Assembly: GCF_000961885.1 (NCBI RefSeq)
Contig: NZ_JZKH01000020.1
Span: forward strand, 1-64,000
Direction: 5' to 3'
DNA length: 64,000 nt
Source: Streptomyces rubellomurinus
Lineage (GTDB): Bacteria > Actinomycetota > Actinomycetes > Streptomycetales > Streptomycetaceae
Below are positions 33,156 to 41,107 of this stretch, in pieces. The notes under the pieces are model-generated. The model did not search any database and had not been told where the DNA came from. It saw only the letters and a list, made by a program, of their open reading frames with translations. A program made the position numbers and the translations under genes. Within the stretch, counting starts at the first letter, position 1. Every line of letters begins with the position of its first letter.

Positions 33156-33167
33156 CGGGGTACGTAC
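33156..33167. promoter_or_regulatory. GGGTACGTACCC palindrome in a divergent region
   Basis: A perfect 12-bp palindrome lies 49 bp from the methyltransferase start and 98 bp from the DinB-like start. It is a candidate binding site for a dimeric repressor. Confidence 0.4.
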
Positions 33168-33264
33168 CCAAACCTGTACCCGCTCGAACACGGAACGTGA
33201 CGATCTGGTGGAGCGGGGAAAAGGTTTCGTGCCGGGGCGGCCCGGTCCGCTACCGTCCGGTTCC

Positions 33265-33777
33265 GTGAACACTCCCGACGACCGCCCCGTCCCGCCGCTG
33301 ATCGGCGGCGAGCGCGAGATGCTGCGCGGCTTCCTGGACTTCCACCGCGCGACGCTCGCCATGAAGTGCGCGGGCCTGACCGACGAGCAGCTGCGCCGGC
33401 GCTCCAGCCCGCCGTCCACGCTCACCCTGCTCGGCCTCGTCCGGCACCTGGCCGAAGTGGAGCGCACCTGGTTCCGCCGGGTCATCAACGGCGAGGACCT
33501 GCCGCTGGTCTGGTCCGAGGACGGCGACTACCAGGCCGCCTTCGACCTCACCGACGCCAGCCCGTCCGCGGCCTTCGCCGCCTGGCAGGCCGAGGTCGAG
33601 CACGCGCGCCGGATCGAGCGCGAGGCGCCGTCCCTCGACGTCATCGGCCACCAGCCCCGCTGGAACGCCGACGTCTCCCTGCGCCTGGTCATGCTCCACC
33701 TCATCCACGACTACGCCCGCCACAACGGGCACGCCGACCTCCTGCGGGAGGGCATCGACGGCACGGTGGGCGCGTAG
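33265..33777 (+). CDS. DinB/DUF664-family protein, putative thiol-dependent transferase
   Basis: A 170-residue four-helix-bundle protein from GTG 33265. DUF664 features are LTLLGLVRHLAEVERTWFRR with one histidine and LHLIHDYARHNGHADLLREGIDG with the other putative metal histidines. The family includes mycothiol-dependent enzymes of actinobacteria, but most members are uncharacterised. It is a single gene. Confidence 0.82.
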   Translation: MNTPDDRPVPPLIGGEREMLRGFLDFHRATLAMKCAGLTDEQLRRRSSPPSTLTLLGLVRHLAEVERTWFRRVINGEDLPLVWSEDGDYQAAFDLTDASPSAAFAAWQAEVEHARRIEREAPSLDVIGHQPRWNADVSLRLVMLHLIHDYARHNGHADLLREGIDGTVGA

Positions 33778-33799
33778 GCCCTCGCGCGGACGGCGCCGG

Positions 33800-34297
33800 T
33801 CACCAGCCGAGCAGGTGGGTGCGGTCGGCGAGCGCGGTGAGGACGGCGTCGGCGGTGGCGTCCGGGGTGAGGGCGGCGGCGTCGAGGCTGTGCCGGGCGA
33901 GCGGGGAGCCGGCGGCGGCGGGCCGCAGGACGACGTAGTGCAGGGCGGCGCCGGTGGTGCGGCTCTCGCGGCGGAAGGTGTCGAGGGTGGGCGGGACGTC
34001 CGGGGCCTCGACGACGACCTGGTAGCCGCCGGTCGCGTAGGCGAAGGCGGCCTGGGCGGCGGCCGCGAGGGCAGTGGCGCTGCGGCGGCGGGCCTCGGGC
34101 GGGTGGGGCGGGACCTGGCCGGTCCGGATGACCTTCAGGAAGTCGTCCGTCCGCAGGTGGACGCTCGGGTCCAGCCGCGCCGCCAGCAGCTCCGCGACCG
34201 GGCTGTGCCCGTCCCCGGACGGGTCGACGAGGACGAGGACGCCCCCGGCTCCCCGACCGCCCCCGAGTTCCGGCCCATCTACGGTCGTACGGTTCAC
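33800..34297 (-). CDS. P-loop kinase-like protein with altered Walker A motif
   Basis: A 165-residue protein from GTG 34297. The shape follows small P-loop kinases: a first strand GVLVLVDPSGDGHSPVAELLAARL, a substrate TDDF motif (VHLRTDDFLKVI), GYQVVVEAPDVPPTLDTFRRE and LHYVVLRP. The expected G-x-x-x-x-G-K-S reads D-P-S-G-D-G-H-S. The phosphate-binding lysine is histidine, and no lid arginines are obvious. ATP hydrolysis is therefore doubtful; it may bind a nucleotide or be decaying. The start and function are uncertain. Confidence 0.65.
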   Translation of the reverse strand: MNRTTVDGPELGGGRGAGGVLVLVDPSGDGHSPVAELLAARLDPSVHLRTDDFLKVIRTGQVPPHPPEARRRSATALAAAAQAAFAYATGGYQVVVEAPDVPPTLDTFRRESRTTGAALHYVVLRPAAAGSPLARHSLDAAALTPDATADAVLTALADRTHLLGW

Positions 34298-34478
34298 AGC
34301 TGCTGATCCCTTCGCGGGCCGGGGACGGGGGGCGGGGAGCCGGGGCGAGGCGGTCGGAGCACGGGGGGACGGCCGGTCCGCCCGGATACGGACAACCGAC
34401 CGCCTCGTCCCTACGACTGAGGCGTTCGGGGATCAACCTAGTCCAACCGGGTGCCCCGAGTCGTCCCCGGGACGCCGG

Positions 34479-36050
34479 TCAGCGGTCCTCGGCGCGCAGC
34501 ACCACCGGGTTGGTGAGCGCCGCCATCGGGCCCCACGGCAGGTCCGGCCCCATCGCGTTGCCCCGGCCCGGCGTGCCGTCCGCCCTCGGGTGGCGCACCT
34601 CGGCACGGACGTACGCGGCCAGCGAGGCGGTGGTGCGCCACACCACCGTGCCGGAGCCGTCCGCGGCCAGCGGCTCCTGGTGCATCTGCCCCTCGTCGGT
34701 GAGCAGGCGGACGGTGCCGCCCGGCACCCCGGAGACGGTCAGCCGGACGTCCAGCGGGGCGTCGGCGGGGACGGTCAGCTCCTCGCCGATGCCGGCCCGG
34801 CGGCCGTGGCCGGTGACGGTGAGGTCCAGCCGGACGGCCGCGGACTCGGCGAGCCAGCTGCGCCCGGCGCGCAGCCCGTCGAGCAGCGCGTCCCGGGTCA
34901 GGTCCTCGGCGAGGACCACGTTGTGCGGGGAGCCGATCACCTGCGGGGCGCTGTGCGCGTCGCTGTTGCCCATCGCGGGCGTCCAGGACCGGCCGTGCCG
35001 CAGGGCGACGGCGAGCTGCGCGTCCCAGGTGTCGACGGCCGACTCGTCGTCGTACGTCCAGGGACCGTTCCACACCTCGACGGCGTCGGCCTGCTCGTAG
35101 CCGAACTTCCACTGGCAGGCGACGTACGGGCAGTACGGGTGCGCGGGCACCACCAGGCCGCCGGAGCGGTGGACCTGGCGGACGAAGCGCGGGTACTCCT
35201 CGTCGCGGGAGCGGTAGCGCCAGTCGACGAACTCGCCGGCCGGCAGGCCGAGGGCGAGCCAGTGGCCGTTGCGGGTGGTGACCTCCTCGCCGGTCAGGAT
35301 CAGCAGGTCCGGGCCGGCCAGCGGGCCCCAGACGGCGTGCGAGGAACTGGTGTTGTGGTCGGTCGAGACGATGAAGTCCAGGCCGGCCTCGCGGGCCCCG
35401 GCGGCCACCTCCGCCGGGAGCCGCCGGCCGTCCGAGTGCACGGTGTGCAGGTGGCAGTCGCCGCGGTACCAGGCCCGGCCGCGGCCGCGGGCGCGCTCCG
35501 GCGGGTAGTGCGGGGTGAACTCCGGGCCGGGCTCGCCGAACCGGAGGGTGACCTGGACGCGATAGTCCAGGCCCTGCGGGGCCACCTGGTAGGGGCCGAG
35601 CACGATGTGCCAGGTCCCCGGGTTGATCGGGCCGGGCAGGTAGCCGGGGGTCGCGGCGTCGCGGGCCACGCTGAACTCGGTGCGGAAGCCGCCGGACCAG
35701 CCGCGGAAGCCGTCGCTGCCGAGGTCGGTGCCGCGCTCGTCGAAGATGCCGATGTCGCAGGAGTTGCCGGGGGTGCCGGCCGGGACGGGCGGCTTGTCGT
35801 AGCCGTAGGAGACGGCGATCTCCCGGACGCCGTCCGGGACTTCGACCGGGAGGTAGACGAAGTCGGGGGCGCCGGTGGGGAGATGGCCGGTGAGGGTGAA
35901 GGTCCGGTCGGCGGGGGCGTCGGCGGCCGCCGCGGTGGTGGCGGCGAGCGAGAGAGCGGTGGCGGCACCGGTGGCGAGGGTGCCGCGCAGGACGGTCCGG
36001 CGGTCGGGGCGTGGCGCGGGTGCGGGTGCGGGTGCGGGATCGGTGGGCAT
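34479..36050 (-). CDS. Tat-exported PHP-domain metal-dependent phosphoesterase (CehA/McbA type)
   Basis: A 523-residue protein starting at ATG 36050 behind GGAGG. The twin-arginine signal PRPDRRTVLRGTLATGAATALSLAATT is followed by a beta-sandwich N-terminal region (about residues 50-190). A PHP hydrolase domain follows with YRGDCHLHTVHSDG, FIVSTDHNTSSSH, LLILTGEEVTTRNGHW, VPAHPY and MGNSDAHSAP. These metal-ligand motifs match the CehA/McbA family, which cleaves phosphodiesters or carbamates outside the cell. A C-terminal beta domain closes the protein. The substrate is unknown. Confidence 0.85.
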   Translation of the reverse strand: MPTDPAPAPAPAPRPDRRTVLRGTLATGAATALSLAATTAAAADAPADRTFTLTGHLPTGAPDFVYLPVEVPDGVREIAVSYGYDKPPVPAGTPGNSCDIGIFDERGTDLGSDGFRGWSGGFRTEFSVARDAATPGYLPGPINPGTWHIVLGPYQVAPQGLDYRVQVTLRFGEPGPEFTPHYPPERARGRGRAWYRGDCHLHTVHSDGRRLPAEVAAGAREAGLDFIVSTDHNTSSSHAVWGPLAGPDLLILTGEEVTTRNGHWLALGLPAGEFVDWRYRSRDEEYPRFVRQVHRSGGLVVPAHPYCPYVACQWKFGYEQADAVEVWNGPWTYDDESAVDTWDAQLAVALRHGRSWTPAMGNSDAHSAPQVIGSPHNVVLAEDLTRDALLDGLRAGRSWLAESAAVRLDLTVTGHGRRAGIGEELTVPADAPLDVRLTVSGVPGGTVRLLTDEGQMHQEPLAADGSGTVVWRTTASLAAYVRAEVRHPRADGTPGRGNAMGPDLPWGPMAALTNPVVLRAEDR

Positions 36051-36264
36051 CGGGGCCTCCGGGGTGGCGGCGGGCGGGTCGCTCGCGGACCTACCCCGGG
36101 GGGTGAACCGGCGGTGAGGCGCGGCCCACCGGGGCGGGGCGAGCCGGTGAAGGGGGCCGGACGGGGGTGGGCCGGGGGGCCGGGGGAGTGGAGTTGCGGG
36201 GTGTGACGATTCATCGGTACATGGTTCGTGGGTACGGGAAGCCGGGCGTGGAGCGGAGGCGGGT

Positions 36265-37182
36265 GTGGGGCTGAGTCGGCGGGCACTGCTGGCGGCGGTG
36301 GCCGGGGGTGCGCTGGCCGGGTGCCGGGCCTCGGGCAGGGCGGGGCCGGCGGCGGCTCCGGGGAGCCCGTCCGCGACCGCTCCCGCTGCGCCGACGCCGG
36401 CGCTGACGCCGACACCGACGCCGGATGCGACGCCCACCGCAACGCCGTCCGCGCCGTCCGCGTCCTCCGCTCCGAAGGAGCCGAGCCGGGCGGAGGTGGT
36501 CCGGCGCTACGGCGGCGCCGCCCCGGCCGACTGGGGGCTGGAGGTCCCCGGGGTGATCACCGAACTGCCGGACGGGCAGCGGGCGACGGCGCTCACCTTC
36601 GACGCCTGCGGCGGCCCGGGCGGCAACGGCTACGACGCCGCCCTGATCGACTTCCTGCGCGCGCACGCCGTCCCGGCCACCCTGTTCCTGAACGCCCGCT
36701 GGATCGACGCCAACCCGGACGCCTTCGACCAGCTCGCCGCCGACCCGCTGTTCGAGATCGGCAACCACGGCACCGTCCACCGCCCGCTCTCGGTCACCGG
36801 CCGCTCCGCGTACGGCATCGCCGGCACCCGCGACGTGGGCGAGGTGTACGACGAGGTCGCGGGCAACGCGCAGAAGCTCGCCGGGCTGCTCGGACGCCCG
36901 CCCCGGCTCTTCCGCTCCGGCACCGCGCACTGCGACGACGTGGCCACCAAGGTGGTCGCCGACCTGGGCGAGCGGGTGGTCGGCTTCTCCGTCAACGGGG
37001 ACGGCGGCGCCACGCTGAGCGCCGCCGAGGTGCGGCGGGAGGTGGCGGCGGCCCCGGCCGGCGCGATCGTGATCGGGCACCTGAACCACCCGGGCGGCGG
37101 CACCGCCCCCGGGGTGGCGGCGGCGGTGCCGGGGATGCTGGCGGCGGGGCGGCGGTTCGTCCGGCTGTCGGACGTGCTCTGA
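36265..37182 (+). CDS. NodB-type polysaccharide deacetylase lipoprotein
   Basis: A 305-residue lipoprotein from GTG 36265 behind CGGAGG. The signal SRRALLAAVAGGALAGC has a perfect lipobox LAGC, so Cys20 should be lipidated. A Pro/Thr/Ala spacer with TPTPTPD follows. The NodB domain carries TFDACGG (one of the two usual aspartates replaced), EIGNHGTVHRPLS with zinc histidines, FRSGTAHCDD, and the late histidine in VIGHLNHPGGG. The first motif FDACGGP is the variant seen in a deacetylase subfamily, so activity is plausible. It is an isolated gene. Confidence 0.85.
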   Translation: MGLSRRALLAAVAGGALAGCRASGRAGPAAAPGSPSATAPAAPTPALTPTPTPDATPTATPSAPSASSAPKEPSRAEVVRRYGGAAPADWGLEVPGVITELPDGQRATALTFDACGGPGGNGYDAALIDFLRAHAVPATLFLNARWIDANPDAFDQLAADPLFEIGNHGTVHRPLSVTGRSAYGIAGTRDVGEVYDEVAGNAQKLAGLLGRPPRLFRSGTAHCDDVATKVVADLGERVVGFSVNGDGGATLSAAEVRREVAAAPAGAIVIGHLNHPGGGTAPGVAAAVPGMLAAGRRFVRLSDVL

Positions 37183-37219
37183 GCTCCCGCCGCGAGCGGC
37201 GGGGTCGGCCGGACCGGGC

Positions 37220-37615
37220 CTATGCGAGGCGCAGGCCGCCCGGGTGCTCCTCCTCGATGATCCGGACCAGCCAGTCGAAGACGGTCGGCCCCTTCCCGGC
37301 CCGGGCGGCGGCCAGGTCGGCGGCGACCTGCTCGCGGTTGGCCGGGTGGCAGCGGGTCTGCCGCAGCTCCAGCTGGCGGACGGTCTCCGGGTAGCCGAGC
37401 CTGCGCCGGGAGGTCTCGTGGTCGCGCCACTCGATGACCCAGTCGCCGTCGTCGGGCGTGCCGTAGCCGCCGCGCAGACAGTCGGCGAAGGAGTCGAGGT
37501 TGCGGCCGAAGTAGCCGTCCACGCCGATCGTCCGCCCGACCGCGTCCCAGAACTCCTCCAGGCTGCCGATCCCGCTGCCGTCGATCACATAAGTCACCGT
37601 CACGGGACCGAGCAT
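37220..37615 (-). CDS. Barstar-family (ribonuclease inhibitor) protein
   Basis: A 131-residue protein with the barstar fold pattern. It opens YVIDGSGIGSLEEFWDAVGRTIGVDGYFGRNLDSFADCLRGGYG, the helix that in barstar blocks barnase, and ends in FDWLVRIIEEEHPGG. Barstar neutralises secreted RNases, and family members also act as immunity proteins to toxic RNase domains. No barnase-like gene is in the window, so it is an orphan here. An alternative GTG a few codons in is possible. Confidence 0.82.
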   Translation of the reverse strand: MLGPVTVTYVIDGSGIGSLEEFWDAVGRTIGVDGYFGRNLDSFADCLRGGYGTPDDGDWVIEWRDHETSRRRLGYPETVRQLELRQTRCHPANREQVAADLAAARAGKGPTVFDWLVRIIEEEHPGGLRLA

Positions 37616-37669
37616 ATGCCGCCGGCCCGTTCGTCGAACGCCTGAACGGCGGAGGGGTGGCGGGCGGCG

Positions 37670-38323
37670 TTACGGGGTGACGGCGATGGCAGTGGCGAGC
37701 AGGCCGTCGCGCACCGCCCAGCGGCCGTCGAAGCCGTCCAGCCGCCGCCCGCCGACCTCCGGGCCGGGGACCAGCAGGCGGGCCGTGAAGGTGCCGTCCG
37801 GGGCGAGGGTCAGCTCGGCCTCGCTGAACTCCAGGAACTTCAGGGTCAGCGGGAACCAGGCCTTGTAGACGGCCTCCTTGGCGCTGAACAGGATGCGGTC
37901 CCACGGGACGTCCGGCCGCGCGGCGCTCAGTTCGGCGAGCCGGCGCTGTTCGGCCGGCAGCGCGATCACCTCCTGGACGCCCTCGGGCAGCGGCAGCGCC
38001 GGCTCGGCGTCGATGCCGATCGAGGCCAGCTCGCCGGCCCGGGCGACGGCGGCGGCGCGGAAGCCGTCGCAGTGGGTGAGGCTGCCGACCACGCCGTCCG
38101 GCCAGCTCGGGGTGCCGCGCAGACCGGGGACGAGCGGCTGGTACGGGACGCCGATCCGGGTGAGGGCGGCGCGGGCGCAGTGCCGGACGGTGGTGAACTC
38201 GCGGCGGCGCTTGTCCACGGCCCGGGCGACCACGGCCTCCTCGGCGGGTTCCAGCCGGGCCTCCGGCGGGTCGTCGTAGGCCACCTCGGTCGCGACGACG
38301 TCCGGCAGCAGGTCCCCGATCAT
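37670..38323 (-). CDS. 4'-phosphopantetheinyl transferase, Sfp/EntD type
   Basis: A 217-residue PPTase starting at ATG 38323 behind GGGGGGA. Family motifs are GSLTHCDGFRAAAV, the magnesium-binding IGIDAEP and FSAKEAVYKAWFP. EntD-like enzymes attach phosphopantetheine from CoA to carrier proteins of NRPS/PKS systems. The long TRIGVPYQPLVPGLRGTPSWPDGVVG front is typical of the siderophore/antibiotic branch. It is not next to a synthetase, so it may serve the whole genome. The orphan condensation protein at 24650 would be a distant possible user. Confidence 0.92.
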   Translation of the reverse strand: MIGDLLPDVVATEVAYDDPPEARLEPAEEAVVARAVDKRRREFTTVRHCARAALTRIGVPYQPLVPGLRGTPSWPDGVVGSLTHCDGFRAAAVARAGELASIGIDAEPALPLPEGVQEVIALPAEQRRLAELSAARPDVPWDRILFSAKEAVYKAWFPLTLKFLEFSEAELTLAPDGTFTARLLVPGPEVGGRRLDGFDGRWAVRDGLLATAIAVTP

Positions 38324-38400
38324 GCGTTCCCCCCTCGGGCTCGCGCGCGGGTGGGTCGCCGCGCGGGACGAGCCTAACCCCAGACGGACCGCCGCTGCCG

Positions 38401-38607
38401 CTACTGCCCGAGAAGCCGGGCGAAGTCCAGGCCGAGGCTGCCCAGGACGGGGAGCGCGCCGAGGTCGGTGACGCCGCCGACCGGGATGCTGTAGCCCTGG
38501 TTGACCTCGCGGGGCCGGGCGTCGGCGGCCGCGGCGGGTGCGGCGGAAGCGGCGGCGGCCGGGAGCAGGACGGTGCCGAGGAGCAGGGCGGCGAGTGCGG
38601 TGCGCAT
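38401..38607 (-). CDS. Small secreted peptide, 68 aa
   Basis: The 68-residue product starts at ATG 38607 behind GGAGG with 9 bp spacing. The Sec signal MRTALAALLLGTVLLPAAAASA should be cut after ASA near residue 22. This leaves about 46 residues that end in a hydrophobic Gly/Leu-rich segment (SIPVGGVTDLGALPVLGSLG). There is no cysteine. The amphipathic mature part could interact with surfaces, but no chaplin signature is present. I do not recognise it. Confidence 0.6.
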   Translation of the reverse strand: MRTALAALLLGTVLLPAAAASAAPAAAADARPREVNQGYSIPVGGVTDLGALPVLGSLGLDFARLLGQ

Positions 38608-38904
38608 CTGGCGGGGCCTCCGGGGGCGGGCGGTGGTGCCGGGTGTGCCGGTGGTGACGTGCCCTCAACTCCCTTGGCGGCCATTCGGTCACGCATCTTC
38701 GCCTCTTCGGCGGCATTGGTAAAGATCTCTCCCTTGTGTTCATGCCAACACGGCAGAGGTCTGGACCGTGCCCGCATCGATTGCCTACGTTCGGTTGGTC
38801 CGATAGCGCATCGAGCCGGCCCGGGGTCGGTGGCACCCCCGTGCGCTATCGGCGTCTCTCTCTGTCATGAGCACGTCATTCGACTGATCGACCGGAGGGG
38901 AACC
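38608..38904. promoter_or_regulatory. Divergent control region upstream of the expansin-like gene, with long inverted repeat
   Basis: The 297-bp gap contains an AT-rich stretch TTGGTAAAGATCTC near 38715-38730. Exact 11-bp inverted arms CCGATAGCGCA (38800-38810) and TGCGCTATCGG (38842-38852) lie 31 bp apart. In RNA they would form a stem-loop leader ending 52 bp before ATG 38905. A regulatory leader is inferred. The conserved sequence motifs of the c-di-AMP riboswitch were looked for and not found. Confidence 0.45.
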
Positions 38905-39390
38905 ATGCGTGCCGTCAGCAAGAACCTCAGGATCCTCGTGGGCGCACCGCTCGCCGCCGCCGCCCTGCTCGCCCTGACCGCAGGCAGCGCGAGCGCGGCC
39001 ATCCCGATCAACAAGCCGATGACCGGCAAGGCGACGTACTACACCGACGCGGGCTACGGCGCCTGCGGCACCCAGATCAACGCCTCCAGTCAGCTGCTGG
39101 TCGCCGTTCCGCGCAGCTGGTGGACCTCCGCCAACCCCAACAACGACCCGCTCTGCCAGGGCATTTCGGTCAAGGTGACGTACCAGGGCAAGACCGTCAC
39201 CGTTCCGGTCAAGGACCAGTGCCCCTCCTGCGACGCCACGCACATCGACCTCAGCAAGCCCGCCTTCGCCCGGCTCGCCCCGCTCGACAAGGGCGTCATC
39301 AGCGGGCTCACCTGGCAGTTCGTCAGGACCGGCGTGAACGGGAAGACCGTCGAGCTCTCCGCCCCGGTCACCGCCGACACCCTCGGCTGA
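38905..39390 (+). CDS. Secreted expansin-like / double-psi beta-barrel protein
   Basis: A 161-residue precursor from ATG 38905 behind GGAGGGG. The signal peptide ends near LTAGSASA (about residue 32). The mature part opens GKATYYTDAGYGACGTQINASSQLLVAV. It contains KDQCPSCDATHIDLSKPAFARLAPLDKGVI with the catalytic-type Asp of expansin and RlpA-like barrels. Cysteines fall in ACG, LCQG and CPSC. Bacterial expansin-like proteins loosen cell-wall polysaccharide contacts without hydrolysis. No C-terminal binding domain is present, as in kiwellin/barwin-like short forms. Confidence 0.85.
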   Translation: MRAVSKNLRILVGAPLAAAALLALTAGSASAAIPINKPMTGKATYYTDAGYGACGTQINASSQLLVAVPRSWWTSANPNNDPLCQGISVKVTYQGKTVTVPVKDQCPSCDATHIDLSKPAFARLAPLDKGVISGLTWQFVRTGVNGKTVELSAPVTADTLG

Positions 39391-39410
39391 CCCGGGGCCG
39401 ACGAGCCTGG

Positions 39411-39450
39411 CGCCCGCCCGCCCCCGCAGCGCCGCGGGGGCGGGCGGGCG
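39411..39450 (+). terminator. Terminator after the expansin-like gene
   Basis: A perfect 17-bp all-G/C stem (39411-39427 with 39434-39450), 6-base loop, 20 bp after the stop codon. Confidence 0.75.
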
Positions 39451-39502
39451 TCCGGCCGTTCGGCGGCGCTCCGTGGTGCGCGGAAGGTGCCGAGGCGGCA
39501 GC

Positions 39503-40474
39503 GTGGTGGGCGTGTACGGAAGAGCCCTGGCGGCCGTGGGGGCCGCGTTGCTGCTGTGCGCGCCCGGCGGGCAGGCCACCGGGAAGTCGCCCGGATGGGC
39601 CATCGCGGCCGTCGACCAGGGCTCCCGGCGGGTGCTGGTGCTGCAGAGCGCCGAGGAGCTGATGCCCTACCAGGGGCCGGACCGGCTGCCCGTGTGGTGG
39701 AGCTGGAGCGCCGACCGGGAGCCCGAGCTGGCCGACCTGCGGCCGGCCCGGAGCTGGACCGACCCGGACGAGGCCAAGAGCCGGGTCCGGCAGGGCCGCC
39801 GGCACCTGATCGCCACCGCCTCCGGCGGCCTCGCCGTCGTCGTCGACACCGCCACCCGCCGGGTCCGCTGGGCGGCGGACCTCGGCGCCGCCGCCAACCC
39901 GCACAGCATCGAGCTGCTGCCGGACGGCAACGTCGCGGTCGCGGCGAGCACCGGCGGCTGGGTCCGGCTGTACGCGGCCTCGCAGGGCCCGCGCGCCGCC
40001 CGGTACGCCGACCACCCGCTGCCGGGCGCGCACGGCGTGCAGTGGGACGAGCGGACCGGGCTGCTCTGGGCGCTCGGCGAGGACGCGCTGGTCGCACTGC
40101 GGGTCGGCGGCACCCCGGCCGAGCCCGCCCTGACCCCGGTCCGCCGGGTGCCGCTGCCGGACCGGGGCGGGCACGACCTGGCGCCGGTGCTTGCCGAACC
40201 CGGCCGGTTCTGGGTGAGCACCCTGCGGCACCTGTACCGGTACGACCCGGCCGCCGACACCTTCGCCCCCGTCCGGCTGGCCGATCCGGCCGCCGAGCGG
40301 GACGTCAAGAGCATCGGCGACGAGCCCTTCACCGGCCGGCTGCTGACCGTCGCGCCCGATCACCAGGGGTCGTGCGACTGGTGCACCTCGGTGATCACCC
40401 TGCACCGGCCCGAGGGCGTACGGGTGCTGCGCGGCGCGCGGCTGTACAAGGCGAGGTGGTGGAGTGCTCTTTAG
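39503..40474 (+). CDS. Secreted DUF6528-type beta-propeller-like protein
   Basis: A 323-residue exported protein. The signal RALAAVGAALLLCAPGGQATG is followed by repeated beta-rich units: WAIAAVDQGSRRVLVL, HLIATASGGLAVVVDTATRRVRWAADLGAAANPHSIELLPDGNVAVAAS, HGVQWDERTGLLWALGEDALVAL and GRFWVSTLRHLYRYDP. This is the pattern of a propeller protein (DUF6528, from memory). The start is uncertain: GTG 39503, 39506 or 39512, with GAGG seven bases before 39503. It may bind or read out surface carbohydrate; the function is unknown. Confidence 0.7.
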   Translation: MVGVYGRALAAVGAALLLCAPGGQATGKSPGWAIAAVDQGSRRVLVLQSAEELMPYQGPDRLPVWWSWSADREPELADLRPARSWTDPDEAKSRVRQGRRHLIATASGGLAVVVDTATRRVRWAADLGAAANPHSIELLPDGNVAVAASTGGWVRLYAASQGPRAARYADHPLPGAHGVQWDERTGLLWALGEDALVALRVGGTPAEPALTPVRRVPLPDRGGHDLAPVLAEPGRFWVSTLRHLYRYDPAADTFAPVRLADPAAERDVKSIGDEPFTGRLLTVAPDHQGSCDWCTSVITLHRPEGVRVLRGARLYKARWWSAL

Positions 40475-40750
40475 CATACCGGTGACGCTCGGTAGTCGTT
40501 TTTCCGGCCCGGGTCGGCGATACCACCCGATTCGGCGAAGGCATTCGGCTGATGGGGCATATTGTGTACCCCGGCAAACTACTCCAATGGAAGTCAGTTT
40601 CCGGTCCACCTCCGGAAACCATCTGCCGACCCGCGTCGACTGGGATAGCGTCGAAGGCGTCGGGGGGTCGACACCGAGTCCGGTGCATTCGTACACCAGC
40701 CAGCAGGCCGTCATGGCAGTCACGGCCGGAATACCGTCATGGAGAAAAGC
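40475..40750. other. AT-enriched intergenic region before the thioesterase operon
   Basis: These 276 bases have noticeably more A/T than the flanks, with runs such as CGTTTTTCC, GGGGCATATTGTGTACC and CCAATGGAAGTCAG. They probably hold the operon promoter. No coding-type codon use is seen. Together with the next two genes they form a compositionally odd patch. Confidence 0.45.
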
Positions 40751-41107
40751 ATGTCGAAGATGCGGGACAGGCAGAACGCACAAGCAGAACGGCGCACCGG
40801 GAATTCCGTGGCGGAAAGCCGGTCGGAGGTCATCGACGACCTGCAGCTCGCGGTGGACTCGCTCGCCGCGTTCCCGGCGCGCACCGCCGCCGGCGGCGCG
40901 GACGTCACCGAACGGCTCGCGGCCGTCGCCGACCTGTGCCGCTCGGTGGACGCCGTGCTCGACAGCCTGGTCGTGCAGGCCGCCGCCGAGGCCGCCGAGG
41001 AGGGCTGGACCGCCGCCCGGATGGCGGCCGAACACTCCGGCTACTACGCCCGGTTGCGGCGCGCCCTGCTCCCGGCCGGGGCCGGCGCCGGGCTGACGGA
41101 GCAGTGA
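40751..41107 (+). CDS. Hypothetical helical protein coupled to a thioesterase
   Basis: A 118-residue protein starting at ATG 40751 behind GGAGAA. The basic start MSKMRDRQNAQAERR is followed by acidic/hydrophobic helices (EVIDDLQLAVDSLAAF, RLAAVADLCRSVDAVLDSLVVQAAAEAAEEGW) and a short tail. The first 25 codons use A- and T-ending codons more than neighbours. The stop overlaps the thioesterase GTG by 4 bp, so the two proteins probably act together. No family is recognised. Confidence 0.6.
   Translation: MSKMRDRQNAQAERRTGNSVAESRSEVIDDLQLAVDSLAAFPARTAAGGADVTERLAAVADLCRSVDAVLDSLVVQAAAEAAEEGWTAARMAAEHSGYYARLRRALLPAGAGAGLTEQ

Noticed and set aside
37186..37203. Hairpin CCCGCCG...CGGCGGG after the 36265 deacetylase gene as a terminator
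   Set aside because: Only 7 bp with a 4-base loop in GC-rich DNA, too weak compared with the other stems here.
38700..38904. c-di-AMP (ydaO-type) riboswitch before the expansin-like gene
   Set aside because: Such riboswitches precede wall-related genes in Streptomyces, but its conserved sequence blocks are not present. Only an inverted repeat is seen.
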